Assembly (NCBI RefSeq): GCF_000247695.1
Contig: NW_004624795.1
Coordinates: forward strand, 6,216,686 to 6,280,685
Reading direction: 5' to 3'
DNA: 64,000 bases
DNA from: Heterocephalus glaber
Lineage: Eukaryota; Chordata; Mammalia; Rodentia; Bathyergidae
In this document: positions 50,372 to 60,362 of the stretch, piece after piece
Layout of the letters: each line of letters starts with the position of its first letter
How positions within the stretch are numbered: position 1 is the first letter of the stretch
The notes under the pieces: generated by a model
What the model saw: only the letters and a program-made list of their open reading frames with translations
Told to the model about the DNA's origin: nothing
Database searches by the model: none
Position numbers and translations under genes: made by a program

Positions 50372-50984
50372 GTTCTGTGATCCAGACATGACTCTGATGC
50401 TCCCTTTGCAGTGGGAAGCACCCTGTTCACCCAGCTCTAAGAGCGAAGACCCGGGGCTCAGACCCTGGGGGCCCCAGAACCCGTGATGGGGCCAGGACGT
50501 CCTGTGTCCTCCCGGACTGAGGGGCAGTGGGTGCATCGGGGCCTGGAGTGGACATCAAGAGGCACGAGTGGGGGGACCCCAGTGTGTAGCATCTTTGGGG
50601 AAGAAGCGCGGCGACTGGGGCAGGAAGACCAGTGGGTCGTGGGGTGCTGGGAACAGCGGCAGTGGGAGGGAGGCTTCCTCAAGGAGGGCACGGGTCCACT
50701 CCGGACCATGGCAGCAGCGGGGCTGCCTTCCTCGCAGCAGGACCCTGGAGGAGCGACGTGGAGAGGACTTGAGGTGGGGACCGGGGACAGACCTGGGGAC
50801 AGTGGCCGGAGCCTCAGACTCCACAGCTCCACCAGGAGGTCCCTGGCAGCAGCGCCGCCGACAGAGCCCGGGGTGTCTGAATTCCTCTCCCACTGCTGAG
50901 ATCGAGACTTACTTGGCGCAGACTCTCCCCGCGGAAGGAGGCCGCCCAGAGACAAGCCCAGCCGGAATTCGCGTCTCTGAGCTC
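50372..50984. other. GC-rich unique DNA, no gene seen
   Basis: Overlapping open frames on both strands without recognisable content. Confidence 0.35.
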
Positions 50985-51308
50985 TTGCCACAGCTTATTT
51001 TTCCAAGGCTCTGGCGATTCTCTAGGATAAACAATGAAATTGTTGAAACTGTGAGAATGAGCATAGTGCGAACTTTGGAAGAGCCTTAGTATGTTCGTGC
51101 AGGGATCCGGATCAGCTCAAGTTTGTGTCGATGCAACTGATTTTACACCTGCCCACACTGGGACTCAACAGCATTCATCTCCCTGTGTTGAATGACTTTT
51201 TCCTGCAGCAAATACAGTTGTAATCACACGCCGTGTGATTTTTAATTGGAAGAGACTAGAAATAAGACCTTGAATTAACAAATTTGCTTTCTTTGATTTT
51301 AATTAATA
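50985..51308. promoter_or_regulatory. Candidate conserved non-coding element
   Basis: A repeat-free, AT-richer stretch with cagcaaatacagttgtaatc and gtgtgatttttaattgg, sharply bounded from the GC-rich DNA on its left. Function is inferred from composition only. Confidence 0.35.
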
Positions 51309-51459
51309 CTTTTTTTTTTTGAGACAGGGTCTCGCTATATAGTTCAGGCTGGCCTTGAACTCACTATGGACCCCAGGCTGGCCTCGAACTCACGGTGAGC
51401 CTCATGCCTCAGCCCTCTGAGTGCTGGGACAACAGGTGGGCGCCATCATGCCCAGCAGA
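51309..51459 (-). mobile_element. B1-like SINE
   Basis: ttttttgagacagggtctcg to gccatcatgcccagcag. Confidence 0.88.
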
Positions 51460-51502
51460 CTTTATGTTTTAGAGTAGTATTTAGGTTTGCAGAAACATTG
51501 AA

Positions 51503-51629
51503 CAGAGTGTAGTGGTCCATGCCTGTAACCCCAGCACTCTGGGAGGCTGAGGCAGGTGAATTGCAAGTTTGAGCCCAGCCCGAGCAACATAGCAGGTTAA
51601 CAAGACTGTCTCATAATAAAAATTGTAAA
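51503..51629 (+). mobile_element. B1-like SINE, diverged
   Basis: acagagtgtagtggtccatg to aagactgtctcataataaa. Confidence 0.8.
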
Positions 51630-51692
51630 AGGGCCAGGCAGTTAGCTCAGAGCAAAGGCCCTGATGTTCAATCTTCAAGTACAAAAAAAAAA
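51630..51692 (+). mobile_element. ID-like SINE, short form
   Basis: gggccaggcagttagctcag joined to ccctgatgttcaatcttc. Confidence 0.68.
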
Positions 51693-51729
51693 GTTTTTAA
51701 AGGAAAGGCAGGAAGAAAAAAAAGAAAGA

Positions 51730-51836
51730 GGGCCAGTGATGTAGCTCAGGGGCACCATGCCTGGCAAGCACAAGGTCCTGAGTTCGATCCCCAGTACTGG
51801 GAAAAGAAAAAGAAAGAAAGAAAAAGAGAGAGAAAG
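51730..51836 (+). mobile_element. ID-like SINE with purine tail
   Basis: gggccagtgatgtagctcag to ttcgatccccagtactggg, followed by an (AAAG)n-type tail. Confidence 0.85.
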
Positions 51837-51945
51837 GGCCAGTTGTGGCGGCACACACCTGTAATCCCTACCACCTGGGAGGCTGAGGAAGGAGGATACC
51901 TACAAGTTCGAGGCCTCTTCGAAAAAACAAGAGGAAAGGAAAGGA
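51837..51945 (+). mobile_element. B1-like SINE, 3'-shortened
   Basis: gggccagttgtggcggcaca to gttcgaggcctcttcgaaaa. Confidence 0.82.
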
Positions 51946-51983
51946 AAAAAAGCTGTACTGTGTTCTTCCCAATCACAGGCATG

Positions 51984-51988
51984 CACAC

Positions 51989-52025
<37 letters not shown>
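51984..52025 (+). repeat. (CA)n microsatellite
   Basis: About 20 CA units with a single CG interruption. Confidence 0.95.
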
Positions 52026-52029
<4 letters not shown>

Positions 52030-52634
52030 CTGTAGGAAGCCGGCCGAAACAGCTCCAAACTGACCATGTCAAGAGAGGTCCGGAGATGCTGAGCTGCTCA
52101 GGAAGCCTACAAGTCATCTACACTGTCGCCGTGGCCCTGGTCACCCCCACAGCCCCACCTCAGGGCTCCTGGCCCCCACTCAGCTCAGCCACACACAGCG
52201 ATCCCTCTTGGCTGGAAGCAACCAAAGCCCAGCTCAAACTAACGGAAGCCTGAGGAGAAGTGCAGAGGCCACAGGAGCGGCAGGACTCGGGCCTGGCCCT
52301 TTGAGAAGGAAGCTCTAGGCAGCCTTTATCTCCAAGGAACCCGAGATCCTGACTGCGCCTTTTAGCTTTGGTTGTTGGGGATTTGCCTTGGCCTAGGAGG
52401 CTGCTACCTCCCAGGTACACAAATACAGAGAAATGCAGATGGCTTCCCACCTTCTCCTCCCCTCTTATGCCTCTTCCTGTTTAGGGTACGGTTACCCATC
52501 TAACCCCTGCTAAATCTGCTTTTTTTGTTTGTTGGTTTGGTTTGGTTTGCTTGTTAAGAGTAGGAAAATTTGGGGGGTGGGTATAGGAATAGCTCCCGGG
52601 AGGTAGGAGGGGTCCCAAATGGGTTTCCCTTACC
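52026..52634. other. Unique DNA, no gene seen
   Basis: A ttggtttggtttggtttgct run near 52530-52551; no coding pattern. Confidence 0.35.
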
Positions 52635-52775
52635 TTGAGACAGGATCTGGCTATGTAGTTCAGGCTGGCCTTGAACTCACTATGGAGCCCAGGCTGGTCT
52701 TGAACTCACAGAGATCCTCCTGTCTCAGCCTCCCAAGTGCTGGGACGACAGGCATGCACTACTACGCCCAGCTCA
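52635..52775 (-). mobile_element. B1-like SINE
   Basis: cttgagacaggatctggcta to actactacgcccagctc; both blocks present. Confidence 0.89.
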
Positions 52776-53336
52776 GTGGAGCTGTCTTGTAGGGAGGGCC
52801 TGCTCCAGCTGGCTCCAGTTTACTGCCAAGGGCTGGGCACACTCTGATCCAGGGCTTCATGGACACAGAGGCAAGGCTGAGGTCTCCCGACCCTACCAGG
52901 CCAGTTCTTCCCCACCTGAAAAGCCAGCCAGCCTCTCACCACGCCTGCCTTCCTTTCTCTGTCCCTTCAAGTCCCAAACTGCGTCAGATTTATCCAGCAT
53001 GGGAAGGCTTAACTGCAAAAGAGAGCAAACGCCAATCCTCCATTCAGGACAATGCAGGAGCCCACAGGGCCCCCCATGTGTGCCTCTGGTGTGAGAATTA
53101 TTCTGAGCTGGAGATGATTGAGCCGAAGGAGACCAGGGCAACTGGGAGCTCAGGAGTTTTGCAGGTTTCCCAGGGCACACAGAGCCTTGTTTACACGACC
53201 TATATTAAGGGTGGAATAGCATTGTGTCTAAGAAAACAACACACAATTCTTAGTTTTAAAATACTGCGATTGGGTGGGTGGTAAATGCCTGGAGTTCTGC
53301 GTTCTGGGAGGTAGAAGAATCAAAAAGTCTGAGCCT
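52776..53336. other. Unique DNA, no gene seen
   Basis: An open frame at 52859-53284 on + is not recognised as any protein and runs past the start of a low-complexity region; not accepted as a gene. Confidence 0.35.
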
Positions 53337-53487
53337 AGCCAGGCGTGGTGGTACTCACCTGTGGTTCCAGCCCTTGGGAGGCTGAGGCAGGAGGATTGCT
53401 GTGAGTTCAAGGCCAGCCTTGGCTACATTGTGAGTTCAAGGCTAACCTGAACTATATAGTGAGACCCTGACTTAAAAACAATAAATG
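53337..53487 (+). mobile_element. B1-like SINE
   Basis: agccaggcgtggtggtactc to gagaccctgacttaaaaaca; full length. Confidence 0.89.
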
Positions 53488-53547
53488 AGTCCAGCTTGGG
53501 CAGCTTAGCAACTTATTGAGAACCTACCTCAAAAGAAAAAAAAATGT
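53488..53547 (+). mobile_element. B1-like SINE 3' fragment
   Basis: gtccagcttgggcagcttag to gaacctacctcaaaagaaa. Confidence 0.65.
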
Positions 53548-53550
53548 TTA

Positions 53551-53720
53551 AAGGGTTGGGGATGTAGCTCAGTGTTTTGTTTGTTTGGGTTTTTTTGGTA
53601 CCAGGGATCAAACTCGGGTCCTTGAGCTCGAGAGGCAGGCAGCAGAAACACTGAGCTAAATCCCCGGCCCTATAGCTCAGTGTGAAGACCCTGGGTTCAA
53701 TCCCAGCACTGGAAAAAAGA
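53551..53720 (+). mobile_element. ID-like SINE, host of a nested ID
   Basis: aagggttggggatgtagctc continues after the insertion as tgtgaagaccctgggttcaa to cccagcactgg. Confidence 0.82.
53576..53672 (-). mobile_element. ID-like SINE inserted in an ID-like SINE
   Basis: ttggtaccagggatcaaact to ctaaatccccggccc. The host sequence TAGCTCAGTGT is duplicated on both sides (53565, 53673). Confidence 0.88.
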
Positions 53721-53740
53721 GGAGAGGGAGGTTTTATTAC

Positions 53741-53850
53741 CGGGTGCTGTGGCTCATGTCTCTAATCCCAGTTACACAGGTGGTTGACGCAGGAGGATGG
53801 CAAGTTTGAGCGGAGCCTGGGTAACTTAGTGAGTCTTAAAAACAAAAAGC
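53741..53850 (+). mobile_element. B1-like SINE, diverged
   Basis: cgggtgctgtggctcatgtc to cttagtgagtcttaaaaac. Confidence 0.76.
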
Positions 53851-53851
53851 A

Positions 53852-53950
53852 CTGGGCCAGGGATTTCGCTCAGTGGTTCCCCCGCCTCGCAAGTGCAAGG
53901 ATCCAAGTTCAATCCCCAGTACCAAAAACAAACAAACAAACAAAAACCCA
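53852..53950 (+). mobile_element. ID-like SINE
   Basis: tgggccagggatttcgctca to ccccagtaccaaaaacaaac; aaaaagcact flanks both sides (53845, 53949). Confidence 0.88.
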
Positions 53951-53956
53951 AAAAGC

Positions 53957-54036
53957 ACTATGGTGGAGCTCAGTGATAGAGTGCCTGCCTGGCATGCGTG
54001 AGCCCTGAGTTCAGTGCCCAGTACTGAAAAGTAAAT
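53957..54036 (+). mobile_element. ID-like SINE, old form
   Basis: ctatggtggagctcagtgat, gcctgcctggcatgcgtgag, cagtgcccagtactg. Confidence 0.75.
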
Positions 54037-54041
54037 CACTG

Positions 54042-54386
54042 CTAAAAAGCGCTGTGGTCATTTGTGGCCCCAGCGAGAGGCACCTTGTTGCTGGCAGCTC
54101 TTGCCTCCAGGTGGAGGGCCACCGCTGGATCCAGTGCCTGTGCCCGAAGGCTAAGTGGCTGTGGCAGTTTCTTAAATGAGATGACAACACAGGTTGCCCT
54201 GGTGATCGATTCCACCTTTCTGGACATTTCTCTGTAGCACACGATGCTATTTGGTATCATTTCACCCACGGCAGAGCATCCTTCAAAATCGTCCATCCTC
54301 TCTAACATGACAGACAGCTGAGTTAGGGAGAAATAGTCTAGGCAGTCAGACAGGGGGAGGCCCTCGAGGGATGAGAACACACACAA
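54042..54386 (-). mobile_element. Tigger1-like (pogo) DDE transposase fossil
   Basis: The - frame contains FEGCSAVGEMIPNSIVCYRE and later ISFKKLPQPLSL, parallel to the C-terminal end of Tigger1/TIGD1-type transposases as I recall it. Only the C-terminal end is present and there are no terminal repeats, so it is a dead fragment and not a domesticated gene. Confidence 0.7.
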
Positions 54387-54566
54387 CTAGGCAGTCAGAC
54401 TGGTTGGAGGCGCACGTGTCAAAGGCCGGGCCTTGGATAAAGAGGAACACCAGGCCTGTATGCCTCCCCAGGGGATGAGCAATAAATTAAAGATTAGACT
54501 GTAACTGGTATCACCTGGTTCAATAAAGTCGCGATAGACATCAGCTACCCAGAAACCACTCTTAAA
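54387..54566. other. Unassigned DNA, possibly old LTR end
   Basis: aggcagtcagact occurs at 54335 and 54391; ggttcaataaagtcgcgata at about 54518 looks like a polyadenylation region. Not enough for a call. Confidence 0.3.
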
Positions 54567-54650
54567 TTAGCCTTGGTTCTGCATGCCTGGAATCCCAGTA
54601 CTCGGGAGGCTGAGTCAGGTGGACCCTGTCTCAAAAAAAACAACAAAAAG
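54567..54650 (+). mobile_element. B1-like SINE, internally deleted
   Basis: tagccttggttctgcatgcc joined to gtggaccctgtctcaaaa. Confidence 0.78.
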
Positions 54651-54727
54651 GGGAAGGGGCCTGAAATAGCATGCTGTGCAGGTTATAGTTAAGTAAAGAG
54701 GCAAAGACTTCAAGGAATACTAGTTTT

Positions 54728-54843
54728 TGTTTGGTTTTTTGAGAACAGGTCTCACTGTGTAGTTCAAGATGCACAGCAACCCTCCTGCCTCAGCCTCCTG
54801 AGTGCTGGGATGACAGGCATGCACCACCACACCCGCCTGGCTC
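54728..54843 (-). mobile_element. B1-like SINE
   Basis: ttttttgagaacaggtctca to caccacacccgcctggctc. Confidence 0.84.
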
Positions 54844-55225
54844 TGGCTTTTGATTAGAGAGTCATTCACGAGGGCTTCCTTTTGCTTGTGCAAGGAGAGG
54901 CCCATGTAGGGTTAGGAACTGACCTTATTTCTACATTGCGTCTGGGCTCCGGCCTCAGGAGGAGAGGAGGGCGTGGCCAGCAGGTGGAGCGGTCGGAATT
55001 CGAAGGCGCCATCTTCCTCCTCTCCTGGAAGGACAAAAGCGGTCCTGGAGGGAAGACTTCAGGCCTCTCCCTTGTCAGCTCCAAAGGAATCTCCTGCAAG
55101 CCCACCGACCAGCCTTGGTCGCCTGCCTGTAGTTTGGCTCCGTTGCTCTTGAGATCCCCAGTTGTTCTCCCCCTGTCTTGTCACTGTCTAAACATGGCCC
55201 AGCCTGCGTCAGAGCCACTTGCTTC
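54844..55225. other. Unique DNA with a weak CTCF-like motif
   Basis: tggccagcaggtggagcgg at 54974-54992 resembles a CTCF core on the + strand; no gene seen. Confidence 0.35.
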
Positions 55226-55366
55226 AGCCAGGCGTGGTGGCGCACACCTGTCATCCCAGCACTCGAGAGGCTGAGGCAGGAGGATCATGAGTTGGAGGCC
55301 AGCCTGGGCTACACAGTGAGTTCAAGGCCAACCCGACCTGCAAAGTGAGACCCTGTCTAAAAAAAG
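55226..55366 (+). mobile_element. B1-like SINE
   Basis: agccaggcgtggtggcgcac to gagaccctgtctaaaaaaa; close to the window consensus. Confidence 0.9.
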
Positions 55367-55505
55367 GTAAATTGTTGTCTTCATCTTGCTGTCACACCTA
55401 TAACTAACTTATAAAGGTTTCCTCCAGCTGCCCCTTCATGCCCCTGAATGGCTTTGTCTGGGATTGCCCTGTTCATGAGTCAATGAGTAAGCAAATAATG
55501 CATTC

Positions 55506-55641
55506 TTTTTTTTCTTTTTCTTTTCCTTTTTTTGAGACAGGGTCTTGTTATGTATCCTGGGCTGGTCTCGGACTCCTGACAATCCTCCTGCCTCGGCCTC
55601 CTGAGTGCTGGGATTACAAGCATGTCCCACCATGCCTGGCT
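55506..55641 (-). mobile_element. B1-like SINE
   Basis: ttttttgagacagggtcttg to tcccaccatgcctggctg; gcatggg/gcacggg at the edges. Confidence 0.88.
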
Positions 55642-55649
55642 GCATGGGT

Positions 55650-55743
55650 TTTTGTTTTGTTTTGTTTTTTTGTACCGGGATCAAACTCGGGACCTTGTGC
55701 TTACAAGGCGGCCGTGGCACCACTGAACTCAATCCCTAGCCCT
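55650..55743 (-). mobile_element. ID-like SINE
   Basis: (GTTTT)n, gtaccgggatcaaactcgg to actcaatccctagccct. Confidence 0.85.
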
Positions 55744-56139
55744 GCACGGGTATTGTGATGTGGCCAATTTACCCTTTCTCAAGGCTGCCCCAGAGAAGCA
55801 GCCCTCGGGACTCACACCCAAGAAGGCACTGGAGCGCTTCTGCTTCTGAACCTCAAGCCACCCAGCCTGGGCAGTTCTGGCTCAGGGTTGAATGGGGTCC
55901 CGTGCATCCTTACCACCTGCTGCTAACTCAGAGCTTGGCTGGGATTCTGAGCCCTGGCATCCAGAGCCTCTGGGTCCTGGTGACAGTTTCCATGGAGTTC
56001 ACAGAAGGGACAGGGACAATCCCGGAAGAGCAGAGAAACAAATGCTGGCCTTGGCCACACCAAACACCTCTGGCGCAGAGCGACCGCTTTGGCTGAGCAG
56101 AAAGACCAGAGCACCTGCCGGATGGCACTTCTGCAGCCT
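55744..56139. other. Unique DNA, no gene seen
   Basis: An open frame at 55755-56096 on + has no recognisable content. Confidence 0.35.
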
Positions 56140-56217
56140 GCCTTGGGAGGATTGCTGAGGGCTCAAGGCAGCCTGGGCTACATAGCGAGATCCTATGTCA
56201 AAAAACCAGAAAAATTC
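56140..56217 (+). mobile_element. B1-like SINE, 5'-truncated
   Basis: ccttgggaggattgctgagg to atcctatgtcaaaaaacca. Confidence 0.75.
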
Positions 56218-56487
56218 ATATAATAGAATGTGTGCCTGTGGTGTCGAGGGGTGGGAGCTGGCTGGGCTGCGTGGATGGAGGTGATGAAGCGAGTCTAGGC
56301 CAGGGAGGGCTTTGCGGATGCAGGTGATGAAACGCCATGAACTGGAGGATGATGGACTCCATCAGACCCCCCATCCCCCAAGTGTGAAAATGCAGGGAGG
56401 GCAACAGAAAGCCAGCAGCCTCTCCTGCCTGTCCCCAAGGGGAGAGCATGGGTCCCAGTCCCACATGGTAAGGAGTCGCCCGGAACT
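56218..56487. other. Unique DNA, no gene seen
   Basis: ggaggtgatgaa and gcaggtgatgaaacg form a diverged 45-bp duplication at about 56277-56335. Confidence 0.35.
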
Positions 56488-56581
56488 CTTTTTCTTTTTT
56501 TTTTTTGGTGCCAGGAATCGATCTTGGGTCCTTGCCCTTACGCAGCAGGCGGTGAAACCACTGAGCTACATCCCCGGCCCT
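56488..56581 (-). mobile_element. ID-like SINE
   Basis: ggtgccaggaatcgatcttg to gctacatccccggcccta; cccg(g/a)(a/c)aact flanks. Confidence 0.87.
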
Positions 56582-57048
56582 AGCCCGACAACTCTTAAAA
56601 CCTTCTCACTTTTTTTTCTTTTTCTGAAGATAGGAGACAAAGGCAAATATCACCTTCATTTCCCAAACTGACGTTGAGGCCGCCAAGCTTAAAACCTTTG
56701 ATTTTGGAATGAATTCAAGTCCAAAGATGCGAATGGAGTCCGACTTTGTATCCAGCCAGGCATGAATCACAGGGCAGATGGTGGGGCGTGGGGAGCAGAG
56801 CTGGGCTGAGCAGGGGGGCTGCCGGTTCTGCTTTCTGTCCACTGTGACCCCGCAGATTCAGGCAGGGGAGAGGCAGGGCGGCATCAGGTCCCAGGGGATG
56901 GGGTAGGGGAGACAGAATCCCTTCTTGCTTTGTAACAAAACGGACATTTCTGGTCCTTTCAATCACCCGTGGCCCTCTAGGTTGGATTTCTGTCACTTGC
57001 AATCAAAAGAATCCTGACTGCTAGAAGCATTGTGGGGGCTCAGGAATC
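56582..57048. other. Unique DNA, no gene seen
   Basis: Nothing recognised. Confidence 0.35.
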
Positions 57049-57116
57049 TGTTTCCTTCCTTCCTTCCTTCCTTCTTCCTTCCTTCCTTTCTTTTTTCTCT
57101 TCTCTTCTCTTCTTCT

Positions 57117-57164
<48 letters not shown>
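57049..57164 (+). repeat. (CCTT)n / (CT)n pyrimidine microsatellite
   Basis: About 50 bp of TTCC units pass through TTCTC into about 22 CT units. Confidence 0.95.
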
Positions 57165-57166
<2 letters not shown>

Positions 57167-57221
57167 TTTTTGCAGTGCTGGAGATTTGATTCTTTTTTCT
57201 AAGCTACATCCCCAGCTCTTT
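57165..57221 (-). mobile_element. ID-like SINE, degenerate
   Basis: gcagtgctggagatttgatt joined to taagctacatccccagctc. Confidence 0.65.
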
Positions 57222-57227
57222 TTTACC

Positions 57228-57345
57228 TTTTTTAAAATTTTGAGGCAGTCACTAAATTGCCCAGCCTGGGCTTAAACTTGAGATCCTCCTGCCTCAGCTT
57301 CCCAGAGTGCTGGGATTCCGGGTGTGTGCTACCGCATCTGGCTCA
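57228..57345 (-). mobile_element. B1-like SINE, diverged
   Basis: ttttgaggcagtcactaaat to gtgctaccgcatctggctc. Confidence 0.78.
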
Positions 57346-57960
57346 ATTTAAAGTTTTTAGGCTGTGGACAAGAGGTGACAGTCAGACCGCAGAAAGATTG
57401 GCCACCTGAAGAATTGGGGTCCATATACCTTGCCCATTCCCTCAGGAAAACTTCTTGCTTCCTATGCTAAACTCGATTTTGCATTTTGCTTTAGCTTCCA
57501 ATACTTGTCTGCACATGCCCTGTGCTTTCACGGGTGGCTGAAAATACTCTATGACGTGACAACCTTCACAAAAGTCAATAACAAGCACACTGTGTCAAAA
57601 CCCAGGACATAAATATAAATAAAATCACATCGGGTTTCCTGCTGGTTGCTGAAGCAGACATTAAGGAAGTCTTATCTTCAGCAGTACATTTAGAATTCCC
57701 TGTCATAGAAAATTATCTTTAAATGATAGCTCAGAAAAGAAATATAAAAAGCCCTCATGCCATTTATTATTAATGTAATTTATGTTACATCTCTCAGTGG
57801 AATGCAGAAAATATGCCAATAAATTAGTTCAGAAATGATACAAAATTAAATATGAATGCAGTGCTCAAACAAGTGCCAATTACACTGCAGCAGACTTGTA
57901 AATATTTTCATAAGCAAATCCTGCTCCATATTCGGGTAGCACTGTGGACCAAGAAAAAAA
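57346..57960. promoter_or_regulatory. Candidate conserved non-coding element, AT-rich, repeat-free
   Basis: 615 bp free of SINE or L1 signatures, with a CRE-like atgacgtgac near 57551, tttattattaatgtaattta near 57763 and gccaattacactgcagcaga near 57876. It looks like slowly evolving regulatory DNA, but conservation is untested. Confidence 0.4.
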
Positions 57961-58044
57961 AAATCATTGTACAGAAATCTGGGTACATTTCCCAGTTTAT
58001 AAATTGAATCTTCTGATTTTTAATTTTTAATAGATATGTATATT

Positions 58045-58126
58045 TGGGGGGGGAACCGGGGATCAAACTCGGGACCTTGTGCTTGTGAGGCAGGCGGCAG
58101 AACCACTGAGCTAAATCCCCGGCCCT
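58045..58126 (-). mobile_element. ID-like SINE
   Basis: gggaaccggggatcaaactc to ctaaatccccggccct. Confidence 0.88.
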
Positions 58127-58141
58127 TAATATATATATATT

Positions 58142-58233
58142 TAAAGACAGAATTGTGCTATGTGGCCTAGGCTGGCCTGGAACTCTCAGCAATCCTCCTG
58201 CCTCAACCTCTCCAGGGATTACTGCACCCGGCT
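58142..58233 (-). mobile_element. B1-like SINE, shortened
   Basis: taaagacagaattgtgctat to ttactgcacccggctc. Confidence 0.8.
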
Positions 58234-58254
58234 CACCCCCACGCATTGGTGACT

Positions 58255-58395
58255 GATTCATTTTCACTCAGTCTCCTGATTCAAATGCTAAATTGTGCCA
58301 GAAACATCTTGACAGATTTACCCCCAGAGTACATTTATCAGCTCATCCATTGGCCACTGACTAAGTTTAACCATCACATATCTGACGTAGGGTGG
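58255..58395 (-). mobile_element. URR1-like or related rodent repeat fragment
   Basis: ctgattcaaatgctaaattg, cagaaacatcttgacagatt and taaccatcacatatc follow the complement of the family landmarks seen at 38310. Confidence 0.45.
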
Positions 58396-59130
58396 GACAA
58401 GGAGGACTTAGAACCACCTGGCAGAGGGAAACCAGGGGGGCAAAAGCTGCCAACAACTTCTGCCACTCTGTAGCTGGAAGGGAAGGGAGCCAGCCCTGCC
58501 TCACATGGTACCCTCGGTCTCCCATCGACTGAGAGGGTAGAAGGGGCCTCAGGCAGGAGTGTGCAGAACTCGGGTCGCCCAATGGCTCGGCTGGTTGGTC
58601 AGGGACCTGGGGACACCTGGGAAGGTTAGGGAAAAGGAAGGCGTAGACAGGGGACTCTGTGTTGAGTTAGGGTGATCACTGAGGACCGCCCAGGGCTGGA
58701 GCCAAGGCAGTGCCACCCAGGCCAGAGACAAACGGAGCCACAGTTTCAACAGAAGAAATAATGCATGCTGGGAGGCGGAAGTGGAGGACCAAGAAAATGA
58801 CATGTTCAAGAAATAGCCAAGAAAATGGCCCTCAGTCCCTACGGTGACCATTTGGCCCAGAAGCTCACCAGAAAACAATGAGCCAGCACTTGAACTTCCC
58901 AAACCAGAAGCTCACACTTCAAAGGTGGCCTGTGTCCTTGAGGGTGCTGCCATTGGTGAGCAGGTTCCCCCCCGGTGACAGCCTGAGGTCTGGGCACCAT
59001 GGAGAAGGGCTCAAATTCCACCCTGTCTGCAGGCTCCAAGTCAGTCCAGGATCTAAAAGACAGGTTTGGTCAGATGATAAGTGACAGACACTTTGTTAGC
59101 AGAGTCATCTAACAAAGTTATGCTGCATAA
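58396..59130. other. Unique DNA, no gene seen
   Basis: Nothing recognised on either strand. Confidence 0.35.
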
Positions 59131-59254
59131 GACCTTTTTTTTCTCTTGAGACGGGGTCTCGCTGTGTAGTCCAGGCTGGCCTTGAACTTGTGGCAATTCT
59201 CCTGCCTCAGCCTCCCAAGTGCTGGGATTACATGTGTGCATCACCACGCCCAGG
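59131..59254 (-). mobile_element. B1-like SINE
   Basis: tcttgagacggggtctcgct to catcaccacgcccagga; aagacctttttt / ggatctttttt at the edges. Confidence 0.87.
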
Positions 59255-59320
59255 ATCTTTTTTCTTTCTGGCAGTACTGGAGATAGAAACCAGGGCCTTC
59301 GCTGCAGACAGGCAGGTCTG
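59255..59320 (-). mobile_element. ID-like SINE, degenerate
   Basis: ggcagtactggagatagaaa then gacaggcaggtctg. Confidence 0.5.
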
Positions 59321-59524
59321 CGGACAGGGTCCCAAGGTCGCCAGTCGCACTGAAAACACTGAATCAGCCCGCACTCCGGCAGCAATCCACTGGACCCCCC
59401 CACACTCCTTTGGCCACTTCTCTGTACAGCCACCTGTTTCCACACTACAAAGACGCAGAGGACACTGGACCACCAGACTGCTGTACTGGAGCTAATCAAG
59501 TTCTCGGCATTTAAAGAATCCCTG

Positions 59525-59704
59525 CCCAGAGGTAGGGGCTTCTGAGCCGCTATCCCACTGCTCCTGGCCCAGAGGTAGGGGCTTCTGAGCCACCATCCCA
59601 CTGCTCCTGGCCCAGAGGAAGGGGCTTCTGGGCTGCCTTCCATCCCACTGCTCCTGGTCCACAGGAAAGGGCTTCTGGGCCACCATCCATCCCGCTGCTC
59701 CCGG
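59525..59704 (+). repeat. Four tandem units of 43, 43, 47 and 47 bp upstream of L1 ORF1
   Basis: Units start at 59525, 59568, 59611 and 59658, each opening cccagagg(t/a)aggggcttct (last: tccacaggaaagggcttct) and closing ctgctcc(t/c)gg. They lie directly before the L1 ORF1 region. Confidence 0.85.
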
Positions 59705-59783
59705 CCCCTGTCTCACCTCTCCCAGCTCAGAAGAAGTGAGCCGCGTGGGCGCCAACAGCACCGACCCCCCACCCCCGGTCAAA

Positions 59784-60362
59784 ATGAGAAAACACATAAA
59801 TAAGCCTCAAAACCAGACTTCCAGATCACCTACAGCAACCCCAAAGGGAAATGAGATGGAACACTCTGATACTCAACCACCTGGACCCACTGAACTGGCA
59901 ACAAAAGGGGATCTGGAAAAAATGAAATCAGAAATAATTTCTCAGATAAGAGGAGAAACTGTGCTCCTAGTGCAAAACATGATTAATAAATCTATAGAGG
60001 ATCTGAGGAACATGATGGAATCCCAACATAGGAAACAAATGAAATCCATAAAACAGATGCAAATAGATTTCAAGGAGATGAAAAACTCCATTGAAAGTCT
60101 ACACAGCAGAATGAGCCAATGTGAGGACAGAATTTCAGATATAGAAGATAAGATTGCAATTAGTGACCAGGAAAAGAAAAATTGTTTCAAAATTATAAGG
60201 GAACACGAGAAATCAATCCAGCAGCTGCTAGACAATGCAAAGAAGAATAACATAAGACTGATTGGAGTCAATGAAGAAACAGGAGAGAGTGCAGATGACA
60301 TAAAAAAAACTCTTCACAGAAGTAATGGCAGAAAACGTCCCAAGCAGGGGAAAAGAGCTTGA
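59784..60362 (+). pseudogene. L1 ORF1 protein, N-terminal and central part
   Basis: The likely start is the ATG at 59784 (MRKHINKPQNQTSRSPTATP), with an in-frame ATG upstream at 59736. It holds a coiled-coil (MMESQHRKQMKSIKQMQID), the QCEDRISDIEDKIAISDQE signature and the start of the RRM (NNIRLIGVNEETGESADD). The frame is lost near 60310-60330 and resumes in another frame at about 60325. Confidence 0.85.

Noticed and set aside
52859..53284. 141-codon frame on +
   Set aside because: No domain, no neighbouring exons, no promoter signal.
54518..54545. Possible LTR polyadenylation region (caataaagtcgcgat)
   Set aside because: No TG...CA ends or TATA box could be paired with it.
59053..59797. 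Repetitive open frames on - (196 and 101 codons)
   Set aside because: Antisense to a B1 SINE and to the 43-47 bp tandem repeat; the repeated peptide only reflects the DNA repeat.
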